A stretch of 64,000 nt of DNA from Engraulis encrasicolus (taxonomy: Eukaryota; Chordata; Actinopteri; Clupeiformes; Engraulidae): the NCBI RefSeq assembly GCF_034702125.1, contig NC_085857.1, forward strand, positions 57,651,567 to 57,715,566, given 5' to 3'. Below, in pieces: positions 11,813 to 23,573 of this stretch. The notes beneath the pieces were generated by a model. The model saw only the letters and a program-made list of their open reading frames with translations. It was not told the origin of the DNA and ran no database searches. The position numbers and the translations under genes are program-made. Position 1 is the stretch's first letter. Every line of letters begins with the position of its first letter.

Positions 11813-13115
11813 TATAATAATTGTATGCAATAATTTGTTTAATCAGGCCTACATTGGATATGCCTAACACTGTAGCTATAATTTAGTCTGATTGGCAAAT
11901 ACATTTCCATTTTGAAACATAGATATATTATACATAGGTTACAGTACATGTGCAAATTATGATTATGATTGGTCTACATCATTTTAGAAAATATCAATGT
12001 AGATGGGTAATGAGCAAAGATTCCAATTCTTTCCTTGGTCGGCTGTGATGGGTGATTTTTGGATTTTGTGCGCAATGGGCTGTATTCTCCCACCCGCTTA
12101 AGTTTTACCAGTTGCGCACTTTGGGTGGGGCCAGGCCAAAATCGGGGAGGTTCTCATGTAAATCAATTCTAAGCGTATTCTCCCGTGCACTTACGCACTT
12201 TTCATCATCACACATCAAAGGGCTGTATTAAGGTCAAGCGCCACTGTGAGCTAAAATTTAATATTGCATTTGATGCTCGCATTTTGAACATGTCACACGG
12301 CTTTGTTGATGTTCCTTACCGTCAGCGTCAGCCTCCAAATCGAAATTCATTCACAGTTCCACATTAACATCCTTAATTGTGACAAAATATGACCAGCTGC
12401 ACAGAGCATGTTCTCATATCGGTGAACTTACAAACAAAAGCAAGCAAGTAATTAATTAATAAGTATGAGGATCCTCATGATGTACCCACGGACGGTAACC
12501 AAAACCAAAAACACCTCGTTGAACCATGCGAAAGTTGACGAGGCATGTCAGACTAAAGACCGCTGTTCCAGTCGTCCTAACAGCCACCCCACCCAAAGTA
12601 TGCCTATTCAAAAACAACCTTCACCATTTTTACAATGTTGTAGCCACAACGTTAAGTAAAGGGTTTTTATTGAAACTCCCCCACTTTTGTGATTTATTGG
12701 AACTTGTGCATATGTGCATGTAGCCTATTAAGGTGCCGGTATGCTTGCTGCAAGATACGTGAGCGCGTGCACGATTCGTTCATGAACGCGTTAACATGCG
12801 TATTTAATGTCAATTTCGCGCGCGTTGGACACGGCAGCCAAATGCGTGCGTCAGGTGCAATAGGCTATCTTCAAACTCGCTGGGGGCGATCGTAAGATAG
12901 ACTGCGCAGTTCCACGCGTGTGCTTGATATGAAAACGACAATGGCAGCAACTTTTAAGAGCGTCTCATTAGAGTTTGTCCGCCAGTATTTTGCGTCTTGG
13001 TCAACTGCTTTTGAAGCAAACATGTGATGCCGGTTGCTCGCGGTGACGCGCGTAATTTACAGCTCACAGCAAGCATACCGGCACCTTTAAACTTTCTGAA
13101 CTGATGCCCGACATA
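11813..13115. other. unassigned, includes the left end of a possible TIR element
   Basis: No gene seen. From about 12077 the sequence GGGCTGTATTCTCCC...CTTAAGTTTTAC is partly complementary to 15580-15620, see the entry 12070-15620. A related GCGTATTCTCCCGTGCAC occurs at 12173. Confidence 0.35.
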
Positions 13116-14133
13116 CAGTGCCTTCAAAAAGTCTATACACCCTTCCTCAAATGTCAGCTTTTTGTGGTGTACAAAAAATGTCAGAAAGACAAATAAATTC
13201 ACAGCTTTTTCCAACCTTCAATCTAATCTATTAACCTGTACAATGCAATTAAGGAACAAGCATAAAGCTTTAAATGGAAACAATAAATGAAATGTTCACA
13301 ATAAATGAAATGTTCATAATTCCCTCCATAATTCTCTTCCTCCCTAATTAAGGCCCCAGTTACGGCTAAAGAAAAACAGCACAAAAGAAAAATGCTGCCA
13401 CCACCATACTTTATGTTAGGTATGGTGTTATTACGGTGATGTTTTGCCCCAAACATACCCTTTTGAATTATGACCAAAAAATTCAGTCTTGGTGAGGCAC
13501 ATTTTGCAAAAAATACTTCTGTCATCTCCCAAATGCATGTGGGAAGATGTGTTATGGTCAGGTGAAACCGAGGTTGAACATTTTTGACATAATTCAAAAG
13601 GGTATTTTTGGCACAAAACATCACCGCAATAACACCATACCTAACGTGAAGTATGGTGGTGGCAGCATTGTTCTTTTGTGCTGTTTTTCTTCAGCTGTAG
13701 AGGAAGGAATTATGAACATTGCCACAGGGGCCGTGGTAGTGGCACAAAATCTTTTCCCCCCTGGTAGAAAGCTGAAGATGCAGAGGACCTAATCGTTCAG
13801 CCCGACAATTTCTCTAAGCACACGCCTAAATCTACAAAAGAATGGCTTCACCAGAATAATATTGAGGTTTCGGAATGGCCCAGACAAGCCAAAGGTGCTG
13901 CAACTAAGTGTTAATTTAAGGGTGTCTATATTTATGCAACCATGTTAATTGAAGTTTTTTATTTTCTATTGTTTCCATATAAAGCCTTATGCTTGTTTCT
14001 CAATTGCATTGTGCAGGTTAATAGTTTAGATTGAAGGTGGAAAAAGCTGTGAATTTATTTGTCTTTCTGTCATTTTTTACATCACAAAAACCTGACATTT
14101 GAGAAGGGGTGTGTAGACTTGTTGAAGGCACTG
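13116..14133. mobile_element. Tc1/mariner-like element turned into a fold-back (palindromic) copy
   Basis: Ends CAGTGCCTTCAAAAAGTCTA and its complement with TA at 13114-13115 and 14134-14135. Besides the outer inverted repeats (about 165 bp) there is a second inner pair: about 13355-13475 mirrors 13585-13700 (AACACCATACCTAAC, AAGTATGGTGGTGGCAGCAT). The inner pair is transposase coding sequence present once in each direction. The remnant right of centre reads like a Tc1 transposase C-half (CTACAAAAGAATGGCTTCAC, GAATGGCCCAGACAAGCC) with many stops. Confidence 0.85.
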
Positions 14134-14189
14134 TACAAAACCACCACTTACTAAGGTAGGATACAGGTTGTCTTATCTGTTTTTGTAAG

Positions 14190-14868
14190 GTAGAAAATAT
14201 TTTCTGAATCTCATTACAGCTAAAAGTTTGTATCCATTTTAGACTATGCAGACCTGCTGTACATGAATGCTTCATCCCAATGTCTGAGTAAGATTGACTC
14301 TGTGTATCATGGTGCCCTGAGGTTCATCACTAACTGTAGGGCTCAAACTCATCACTGTGAACTCTATGCCAGAGTTAAATGGTCTTCACTGACTACCAGG
14401 AGACTTACTCACTGGTATACATTTATTTACAAGACAATACTCGGACTACTGCCACCTTACATCTGCAGCCTAATCAAAGTGAGGAATATTGAGTCTTATG
14501 GTCTGCGCTCTAAAGGCCATTTGTTACTCTCTGTCCCTTGCTTCCGCACAGAACTGGGGAAGAGGGCATTTGTGTTTTCAGCCCCTACCTCATGGAACAA
14601 TCTACAGAAGGACTTGAAACTAACAGATCTGATTCCATTGAACGATTTTAATTCCAAGATGAGATCACTTGAGACAGAGTCTATTGTCTGTAACTGTTTC
14701 AATTGACGTGTTATTTTACTTGATTTGTTATTTTAATGCAACTGTGTAATTTTAATTTTGTAACTTGAGCCGCCACTTGGCCAGGACACCCTTGTAAAAG
14801 AGGTTCTTAATCTCAACGGGTTTATTTTTCCTGGTTAAATAAAGGTTAAATAAAAAAATAAAAAATAA
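14190..14868 (+). pseudogene. L2/Rex-like LINE, C-terminal ORF2 and 3' UTR
   Basis: The frame 14240-14706 reads SILDYADLLYM, SVYHGALRFITNC, THHCELYARVKWSSL, HWYTFIYKTILGLLPPYI and ELGKRAFVFSAPTSWN, the thumb and C-terminal part of L2/Rex-type reverse transcriptases common in fish. The 3' UTR ends with CCTGGTTAAATAAAGGTTAAA repeats, a familiar LINE tail. The catalytic FADD box is missing, so the copy is 5' truncated. The 3' 150 codons are still open, so the insertion is relatively young. Confidence 0.75.
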
Positions 14869-15903
14869 AGTAAAAAGGTAGACCTACATATCAGAACATG
14901 TCTTTGGCATTTAGCTTCTGGTCTCCATTACACCCCGTCAGCTACGCGTTCAAAGTCCTGGCTTGGCATTGCATGCCCATGTCCAATTAATTCCATTCCG
15001 CTTTTGAAAGTCAGCAAATACAATGTGTTTGTTACTGTGGGAATTAAGAGGCAATGATAAGCATTTTAAATCAGTTTTTGATTTCCGAAATTGTCTAGGC
15101 AACACGCCAAACTCCATTTTTTAACAAAACGTTTCATCATGTTAATTATTTTCAATCAAACTGTTGCTGTGCTCCAAAATGGTGAGCTACAGTTCCCGCG
15201 AATGGGACACATCGGGTTTCCATCTCATTATCTCACCTCCACTACTCACCTTGTGTTTGTGAAAAGGAGTGAAGGTTAGATTTTGAAATGCTTTTGCACG
15301 ACAACTTTTGCCACATGGTTTTAAATTCAAAGTTAAAGTTAAGTTTTGGCTTGCTTTCAATGGATTGCCGAGGTTTTCACATGGTTGATCTGAAAATCCA
15401 TGCTCCGTGGTTTCTTCGTAGCCACAACTGATGAACTTGGTAAAGACTCAGCCCTCCATTTAGCATATATCATGCCCATGTTGGGCTACGCGCTGTAGTT
15501 CTGTTCGGAGTTAAGCGCGAGGGGTGTGGTAATATTTCAGAGGGGAGAAGCAGGATGGAAGCGCGGAAAAGTTGCGCGCGTAAAACCGACTTAAGTGGCG
15601 ACGGGAGAATTCCGCACAATGTGATTAATCACAGAGAGTCATTGAGTTAATGTGATAACATTTCTTCATGTTTGCCCATCCCTCATTTTATTTTATGTGA
15701 TATTTTTTGCCGCATCGGTGGACTGCCATATAGTGCTCCATTACTTTATCAATTTCTCACTCAATGTCAATATGGACTATTTTATTTTACAACATGGACA
15801 TGATGTTGAGATCATTCTCAAAAAGTGTTTTTTGTTCATAAATGATTTCTGCTGTACATTGCTACATCACATCACCTCACCATAATATTATTACCCCTGC
15901 TCA
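14869..15903. other. unassigned intergenic sequence
   Basis: Low coding signal. The right part (15500-15620) contains the possible TIR noted for 12070-15620. Confidence 0.35.
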
Positions 15904-16660
15904 AGGGCTGGGCGGTTCTGGAAAAAAATGTGCATCACGGTTTTCTTTTTTTTTTCTTTTTTTCCTTTCTGTTGTCTTTTATTATTTAATGGCTGGATTA
16001 CGTTTCGACTTCTGATTCTCCTCTGAATCAGAATCTTTTTTTTTTGATAAAATGTTTTTATTTTCCAAATAGCATATGATACAAGATATTACAGAAAGTC
16101 TGAGTTAAAGACAAAGAAAAAACAGTTAACAATATACACACATATTTCCTTCCCACCCCACCCACCCCATGGCGACACCCCCCCCCCCCCCCAACCCACC
16201 CTGGATCTCAGAATATAATACCAACAAAACATAGGTAAATAAAAAGACTTGAAAATATATTTCAACAACAGAAATCATTCTATTTATACATTATGGCTGA
16301 TTGTCCTGTACTTTTTCTTTTACAAGAGAGTATGCTGCGTCCCATGCTTGAATTGTTTTTTTGCTGGCTCCATGCATTCGAGCCACTGATCTCTCCATCA
16401 TGACAATGTCCAAAAAAGAGTTTGCCCATTGCCGCCATGGCAAGGTATGAGGTGGCTGCCATCTCAATGCCAGCATTTTCTTCGCTGCTGTAAGTCCTGC
16501 CCATAGTGTTCGCTTTTGTTGCAAAGAAAAGTCAAAGGTGGAGTCATCATTGAGCAGGAGTAAAGTGGGTGAACATGGGATATTGATCTCGAGCATATCG
16601 CTCAAGGTGGAAGAAATTAGTCTCCAAAATGCAGACACACTGGGGCATTCCCAGTACATA

Positions 16661-18276
16661 CAGTCCCAGGAAAAAGTTTGTACACCCTTTAAAATTTCTT
16701 ACATTTCTGTCAAAATTGATCATAAAAACAGGTCTGATCTTCCCGGAAATCTCAAGAAGGAACAATCAGAGTCTGCTTTAATTAATTCCACCCAAACATT
16801 TACATGTTATCATATTTTTATTGGCCATAAGGCCATAGCATTCACAAGAGAGCAATGCATAAGTAAGTACACCCTTGCATTAAGTAGGTTTTAATCCTCG
16901 GTTAGTTGCAATATCATCAACCAGACTTGTCCTGTAGTTGCACATCAGATTTGCAATCTGTTTTGTATCTTGTCTCCCTCTTCTTTAGAGAACTGCCTCT
17001 CGTCAGAAAGGTTTGTGGGATGTCTGGAGTGCATAGCTTTCTTGACTTCAGGCCATATAATCTCAATTGTCTTTTGACTGGGCTATTCCAGAATTTGTAT
17101 TTCATTATTATGAAGCCATTCTAAAGTCGATTTGCTTCTAAAGTATAGGTTGTTGTCACATTTCAGCACCCATACTCTTGTGTGCTTCAACTGTGTGACA
17201 GACTTCCTCACGTTTTTTCTGTAAAATATCACAATAAACTTGAGTTCATTGTTCCACTGATAATAGCAAACTGTCAAGGGCCTGAGGCAGCAAGGTAGCC
17301 GCATATAATGATGCTCCCGCTACCATACTCAGAAGAGGAGATGTAACCAAGAATAGCTAAAAATGGGATTCATTCTGCCAATCTAAAATTAATGGGGTTT
17401 CTGTCCAAAAAATATTGCTGCACCTTTGAGGTTTGCGAAAAAAGCATTTATGTGCTTCATAGAATTACTGCAAAATATTCTGTAGACCAGCATTGAAACC
17501 GAAGTTGAATTATTCAGGGGAACACAAAATGTCATGTTTGGAGGAGAACTGGAGAACCACACCTTCACCAAAACATCATCTCCACCTTTGAGTATGGTAG
17601 CGGGAGCATCATTATATGCGGCTACCTGGGTGCCTCAGGCCCTTTTTAGTTTGCTATTTTCAGTGGAACAATGAACTCAGAAGTTTATCGAGATATTTTA
17701 CAGAAAAAAAGTGAGGTAGTCTGTCACACAGTTGAAGCACACAAGAGGATGGGTGCTGAAATGTGACAACAACCCATACTTTAGAAGCAAATCGACTTTA
17801 GAATGGCTTCATAATAATGAAATACACATTCTGGAATAGCCCAGTCAAAGCCCTGACAAAAAACAATTGAGATTATATGGCATGAAGTCAAGAAAGCTAT
17901 GCACTCCAGACATCCCACAAACCTTGCTGATGAGAGGCAGTTTTCTAAAGAAGAGGGAGACCAGATACATCCAGATTATTTTGTTAATCTGATCTGCAAC
18001 TACAGGAAACATCTGGTTGAGGTTATTGCGACTAACTGAGGGTTAAAACCTATTGAATGCAAGGGTGTACTTACTTATGCCTTGCTGTCCTGTGAATGTT
18101 TACATCTTATGGCCAATGAAAATATGAAAACTTATAAATGTTTGGGTTGAATTAGTTAAAGCAGACTCTGGTCGTTCCTTCTTGTGATTTTCGGGAAGAT
18201 CAGACCATGTTTTATGACCAATTTTGACAGAAAGGTGAGAAATTTCAAAGGGTGTACAAACTTTTTCCTGGGACTG
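16661..18276. mobile_element. Tc1-like element with internal inverted duplication, inserted in the L1
   Basis: Ends CAGTCCCAGGAAAAAGTTTG and its complement, TA at 16659-16660 and 18277-18278. 16661-17332 is the reverse complement of about 17591-18276, so both arms carry the 3' half of the transposase. The minus strand of the left arm reads RVWVLKCDNNLYFRSKSTLE and WLHNNEIQILEW; the right arm gives the same region on the plus strand. The 258-bp centre carries only the transposase middle. The 5' half of a normal Tc1 is gone, so it cannot encode transposase. Confidence 0.9.
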
Positions 18277-18599
18277 TATGCATAAAAGATCCAACAGCAT
18301 TCAGAGAACAAAGGTCACAATTAGGAGATGCAATAATTTTCATTGCATGTCGTCTCCTGGGGGTTAAATAAAACCTATGAATGCATTTATAGTGTATGAG
18401 TTGGTGGTCTGGGTTCTTGGAAGTACCATGTAGATTTTCCCATACTGTGCCCCAGCAGATATCTTCCTCTAATACAGGGGTGAGGTCCCTATCCCATACA
18501 CTTTCCACTGGCAATGATAAACAGGGATCAGAAATAAATTTGTAAAGTTTAGAAACCAACCCACGTGTATGATTTTGGGGGGCAAGTAACTTCTTGATG

Positions 18600-18648
18600 A
18601 ATGAAACTTTATTGTCATTGTACAGGTACAACGAAATTGGTACTTGGT
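18600..18648. repeat. short inserted LINE/SINE tail in the L1
   Basis: ATGAAACTTTATTGTCATTG then TACAGGTACAACGAAATT is a tail sequence seen on many fish retroposons. It interrupts the L1 frame between two matching ORF segments. Confidence 0.4.
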
Positions 18649-20435
18649 AAATTTAGTGGATGAGTTAACAAGGGAACACCCCAAGGAACGCCATATGCCT
18701 TCATAGCAGATCTCAGTTGTAAATAAAAGAGAAATGATGTCCCCGGGAGGTCATATTGAGCTCGTATATCACTAAAGGCACGCAAACCATCAACATTAAA
18801 CAAATTGTTAAAAGTCTGAACTCCCTTATCCCTCCACAATGAAAAAGAAATGGGCTTTTTTCCAACAAGGAGGGGAAAATTATTAAATATAGGGGAGTGA
18901 TTATGCCACTTTAAGTCGACCTTAGTATGATTCATTACAGTATTGCAAGTCCTGAGTAGATAGGAAATTATAGGACCTAGGTGTGTTCTAGCTGCCTTAG
19001 GTGGTATGTTAGAGAATATCAGGTCTTGGAGCCTGTATGGTTGGGAGATATTTTCCTCGATTGATTTCCAAGAAACAGACACACTAGAATTTAACCATAC
19101 ATACAAAGGTCTAAGAACAAAAGACCAGAAATACATTTTCCCTGCATCTTATCTCTCTGAAGAGTTTTAAACTTCAGTCGGGGCCTCTTCCCATTCCATA
19201 TGAATTTAGATATCAAAGACTGTAACTTATCCCAGTACCCTTTTGGGGGTGGAAGAGGGATCATTGAGGAGTAAAAATTGACACTGGGCAGAATATCCAT
19301 TTTAACTATTGATACTCTGGCTTGGAGGGAGTTTGGAAGCTTTGACCAACGTTCTATATCCTTTACAATTTGGTTAAGTATGTTTTGAAAGTTATGAGAT
19401 GCTGTGTGAAAAATGGAAGGTATTTAAATTGACCAACCACAGGGATATTAGAAGGCAAAGGCGTCACAGATCTAATTGAATTTAGATGCATCAGTGATGA
19501 TTTATTCCAATTTATTTTATATCCAGATAATGAACTAAATGTATCAAACATAGATAATATGTGTGGAAGAGAAGTGCCTGTGTCACCAACATAGAGAAGA
19601 ATATCATCAGCAAATAGAGATATACGGTGTTCAGAATTATTGATAGAGATGGGAACAACAGATGGGTGTTGCCTGATTTTTTGAGCCAGTGGTTCAAGAG
19701 AGAGAGCGAAAAGTAAAGGAGAAAGGGGGGAACCCTGGCGGGTGCCCCTTGATATGGGAAACTGTGAAGAGAAAGTATTGTTAGTATAAACCATGGCAGA
19801 GGGGTTTGCGTACAAGACCTTGATCAATTTGATAAAGTTTGAACCTAATCCAAATTTGTCAAGAGTGACCCATAAATAATCTTTTTCTAATCTGTCAAAC
19901 GCTTTCTCGGCATCGAGTGACAGGACTGAACATGGTAAATCGTTCTCATTAGCGGCATGGATGATGTGGAGTAGCCGGCGTACATTATCAGATGCTAATC
20001 TGCCCTTGATGAATCCAGTCTGATCATTATGTATTAACTTTGTCAAAAAACCCTCAAGCCGTGAGGCAAGAACCTTGGCATATAATTTCACATCTCCATT
20101 TAAAAGAGATAAGGGTCTGTAGTTACAGCATTCAGAAGGGTCCTTGTTTGGTTTAAGAAGTAATGTGATTATTGCACTGTTGATACTTGAATTAAAAGCC
20201 CCTTTGTCAATAGCAGTATTGATCATGTGCATCACGGTTTTCTTGATGAAAATTGATATCACAGTTCTATGCACGTTTTTTTTGTGACTTTGTTCCTGTT
20301 GATGTAAGGTGTTTCTCAACAGGGGCCCTTTGGGGGTGCTGAGAAGGAGATAGAATGATGAGGCATCTACATTAAAATTGTCTTAATTCATTTGAACTAC
20401 TGATTTTAAAAAATCCAATTAATTCGAGTTTGTAA

Positions 20436-21627
20436 TTACCGTATTAGCCCGAATATAAGACGATCCTGAATATAAGAACAACCCCCATTTTCAGGTTCAT
20501 GTTTTGGGGAAAAAAGTTTTTTTGAAGACTTAATTTTGTTTCACATTGCTAACTTCATTCAAAATGCAGTTTTTAATTTGTTGGAAAATCTGAGGCTTTT
20601 TACATAGAACAAATTTCTCAATATAATTTTCTTGAAATGTTCATGATTAAAGACCATAGATGGCTACTCATACCCTTTTCCTTTCTTTGCTCACTTTACC
20701 TATCAAGCGACAGTAGGCAACAGCCGCCTGGACACGCCTGTTCTAAGTGCGACGCAACATAGCCTACACTGAGAGCATTAGTATGCGCCAGCCAGACAAC
20801 CAGTCCAGTAGAGATAGGCTACCTATTGTGCAATGCACAGATTTTGCAAAATGCTTAGTTGACAGCAATATCTAACCAGCAGCCGTCTCGCCAAATCGCC
20901 GTTCATTTTAGGCATCCAAAGTTTTCCGTTGGACTCTAGAAACCGAACATGACCAAAAGCAGATTGACGCATTGCATTTGAAACCCATGCGCTGCCAGAA
21001 CCACGTTGACATTAGAAGTCCGATTGGTATTCATTACTCTAAGTGATTTTATATGTACAGGACAATCTCTTGCCCAAACCATTATTCTGTGTTGTTGCAT
21101 CGTTGCAAGGCATATCGTTAAATAGGGACCGCTTGTCAAAAGGCGCCGCTCTCTCGCGCACACAGCATTGGCTGATGACAGCATCCAAAACTTGGCCTAC
21201 AGGTTGTTCGTCAAATCACCCTTCATTTCTTTAGTTTCAAGTGGTGTTGTCGGGTGACCAGAGAGAACAACTAAAGCTTTCCTGATTAGACTGTAATACC
21301 GAAAGCAAATAAAAGCAGAGCAACGAGCCGCGATTGACTGTTTTTCCCCTTGCACTGTCGTCCGCATCGCGTTGACATTGACAGTTGATAGACGTGCGGT
21401 GCAACAGTCATCACGAAACAATCATCTACAAATTTGATCTGGACAAAACAATCTCTTAACCTATCCATCAGTTTTGTGGTGTTGTGAAGCATAATGGCCG
21501 CATTCAGGTCAAGTTTTTTTTTTAAAATGACGCTATTTAGTCTAGCGCGCAGAAATAAGACGACCCCCCTTTTAGAGTACTATTTTTATGACAAAAACCA
21601 CGTCTTATATTCGGGCCAATACGGTAA
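20436..21627. mobile_element. best copy of the unclassified TIR family
   Basis: Inverted ends TTACCGTATTAGCCCGAATA and the complement TTACCGTATTGGCCCGAATA continue for about 27 bp (ATAAGACG). Length is 1192 bp. The interior has two related halves: CAAATCGCCGTTCATTTTAG at 20893 and CAAATCACCCTTCATTTCTT at 21212. No transposase. The target duplication is ambiguous, so I leave the superfamily open. Relatives at 770-1431 and 2930-3727. Confidence 0.65.
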
Positions 21628-22343
21628 TCAATTTAATTAATTACATTTAATCTCATATGCTATCATCCTCTTTGGTGGGGTAGTTGGTAAAAGAGAGAAA
21701 GGTGGCAAAAGAGTGACAATGTCATACCATACCCCATGACTTAAAAATACTTTTTAAATGGCCGCAAAATAAATAACCTCTGATATGAAATAACTGTCAA
21801 AATCGGAAACTATAAACTGCCTGCCTAATATTTCAACCTTTCTACATTTCTACTTGAGACAAAATAAGACCCCTTTAGTGACTTTCAGACGGGGGAGAGG
21901 GTGCCAAAGGTGGCAAAAGTTGCAGAAAGTAGCGATGATAGGTTAAAATTGCGTTATCGCGCGGAATTCACTGATGTTGCAAATCGCGAATTCCTGGAGA
22001 GACTGATAAGTTACCTGCCATTTTCCCTAATTCGGCTGATCTGTCATTTCTTGGAGGTGTACACTAATTAAATTGCACAAGCACTGTGATTGTGTGTGAG
22101 GAGGCGCTTGGTTCTGAACGTCACTCCCCTTTCTAAATGTGAGCGATAATGAGAGGGGTTTTTTTGGGGGGTGGGGGGGGGAGGGGCTTGGGGGTAGTGT
22201 CAAACTAGCAGGCTTATTATGTGGTTGGGGGGGGTGTTGAAAAAAGGATAAAATGTATGTAGGAAAAGTACAGGGCATCAGATAAGTGGAATACAGTGTT
22301 GGCGTGCCATGTTATTTAGTAATGAGCCTCTATCTCGTTGCAG
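21628..22343. other. intron or intergenic sequence before the zinc-finger exon
   Basis: No exon recognised. Contains G-rich runs at 22158-22195 and 22227-22235. The last 20 bases (CTCTATCTCGTTGCAG) are a good polypyrimidine tract and splice acceptor for the exon at 22344. Confidence 0.5.
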
Positions 22344-23356
22344 GTCATGATGCAGAATGGAAAACTACAAACAGAAATGGGAAGCCATTCACAGAAAAAA
22401 AACATCTAATTGCGCACCAATACTCTGGTGAGCATCCGTATAAGTGTAGCACATGTGCAAAGACTTTTGCAAGCAAAGGCGTTCTTAAAAGACATCAGAC
22501 GGTTCACACTGGAGAAAGGCCATACCAGTGCTCTACATGCCCGAAGGCCTTCGCACGACGATCTCAACTGATGAGACATGAGAAAACCCACACTGCAGAA
22601 AAGTCACATCAGTGTGGTACATGTGGAAAACTCTTCATACGACGAGGGCACCTGGAAAGGCATGAGGAAAGATACACCGTCAAACCTGTGGGGCAAAGAG
22701 GAGAAGAGGACAAGACGTCCCAAACCGAAAAAGGCCGTCTTTGTTGCGGAGACCCACCCAAGTTACTCCCTTGCACCACTTGTGGAAAAGAATTCCTGAA
22801 TGCAGCACGCCTTGAGAAGCACCTTAGATGTCATACAGGGGAAAAGCCATATCTCTGCGCCATATGCGGAAAGACTTTTACTCAAAACTTCGGTCTCTTC
22901 TTACACCAGCAAACTCATTCTGGAGAAAAAACATATCAGTGTATGATATGTGGAAAGACTTTTGCAACTTCTAACGGTCTTTATGCACACAAGAAAACCC
23001 ACTTAAGCGCCAAGCAGCACAAGTGTCCAACATGTGGAAAAGCCTTTGCTTATATGCACTTACTGACAAGGCACCAGAGGCGTCATACAGGAGAAAAAAC
23101 CTATCATTGTAAAATATGTGGCAAGAGCTTTGCACACGAATATGCCTCAAAACATCAAAAAAGGCATATGGAGGATAAGCGGCACAAGTGCACCACATGT
23201 GAAATGGCTTTTACAACCACTTGTCAACTCAAGAGGCATTTGCTGGTCCACACTGGAGAAAAGCCGTACCAGTGCACCTCATGTGGAAAGGCCTTTGCAG
23301 ACTTCCGTACTCTAAAACGACACCAGAGAAGCCATACTGGAGAACAACCAGATTAG
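22344..23356 (+). CDS. C2H2 zinc-finger protein, terminal exon (ZNF gene 1)
   Basis: Probable nuclear DNA-binding protein, though its target cannot be inferred. The exon starts after TTGCAG with phase 1 and opens GHDAEWKTTNRNGKPF, like the other two terminal exons in the window. The 337 residues contain about eight canonical C2H2 fingers (for example YKCSTCAKTFASKGVLKRH, YLCAICGKTFTQNFGLFLH) joined by TGEKP-type linkers. Decayed fingers: the first (GKPFTEKKHLIAHQYSGEH) lacks its cysteines, the finger CGTCGKLFIRRGHLERHEER has Tyr for the last His, and CKICGKSFAHEYASKHQKRH is one residue short in the helix. A 55-residue spacer after the third canonical-type finger is basic and charged. It ends HTGEQPD and TAG. 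The ATG at 22286 upstream of the acceptor is unlikely to be the true start. The 5' exons were not found and may lie left of the window. Confidence 0.88.
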
Positions 23357-23444
23357 TGTAATTCATAAAAGACAAATGTGGTCTAAAATACCCATAGTGG
23401 ACAGTGTGGGTTTTTGAGTTCAAAAACATTTTATTTCATAGTAG
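23357..23444. other. 3' flank of ZNF gene 1
   Basis: Probable start of the 3' UTR. A transposon begins at 23445, and the nearest AATAAA (about 23703, AAAATAAACG) lies beyond its left end, so the poly(A) site may be transposon-derived. Confidence 0.4.
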
Positions 23445-23573
23445 TTCAGGTAAATTGGGCCATCAGCTAAATTGGGCCGGATAAGCATTGGATGTCTCAT
23501 TTCTTTTAATTCTACAGACCAACCACCACAAATGCACTGAAATTGTTGCAACATTACTACTCTATCTGTTTAA

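Larger units (their letters stand above)
12070..15620. mobile_element. possible large TIR element holding a Tc1 and a LINE
   Basis: The left end reads ATTCTCCCACCCGCTTAAG then TTTTAC; the complement of the right end reads ATTCTCCCGTCGCCACTTAAG then TTTTAC. Between them lie a fold-back Tc1 and a LINE tail, which would be later insertions. No clean target duplication, so the call is tentative. Confidence 0.3.
15948..20224 (-). pseudogene. L1-clade LINE, 5'-truncated, interrupted by a Tc1
   Basis: The minus strand encodes ORF2 from the fingers of the reverse transcriptase to the C-terminus. Motifs in order: KPNKDPSECCNYRPLSLLN, HNDQTGFIKGR, LSLDAEKAFDR, RGTRQGSPLSPLLF and the catalytic SLFADDILLYVGD. 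After a frameshift near 19385 come the thumb and C-terminal region in several frames (19300-19091, 19136-18615, 18631-18285) and, beyond the Tc1, 16659-16291. The endonuclease and ORF1 are missing. A T-run at 15947-15965 is the poly(A) tail. A perfect 20-bp target duplication (ATGTGCATCACGGTTTTCTT) flanks it at 15928-15947 and 20225-20244. About 2.66 kb of L1 remain once the Tc1 is subtracted. Confidence 0.9.
15904..20340. repeat. older repeat split by the L1 insertion
   Basis: 15904-15947 (GGGCTGGGCGGTTCTGG...) and 20225-20340 become one continuous repeat once the L1 is removed. The start resembles the hAT-like end at 37301 (GGGGTGGGCGGTATGGCC). Confidence 0.5.

Noticed and set aside
19363..20319. 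Functional reverse transcriptase gene
   Set aside because: The frame starts in older flanking repeat, lacks endonuclease and ORF1, and shifts frame soon after the FADD box; it is a truncated L1.
22406..23429. Minus-strand and off-frame ORFs over the zinc-finger exons (also at 46226-46698, 49564-50564)
   Set aside because: Shadows of the finger repeats in other frames.
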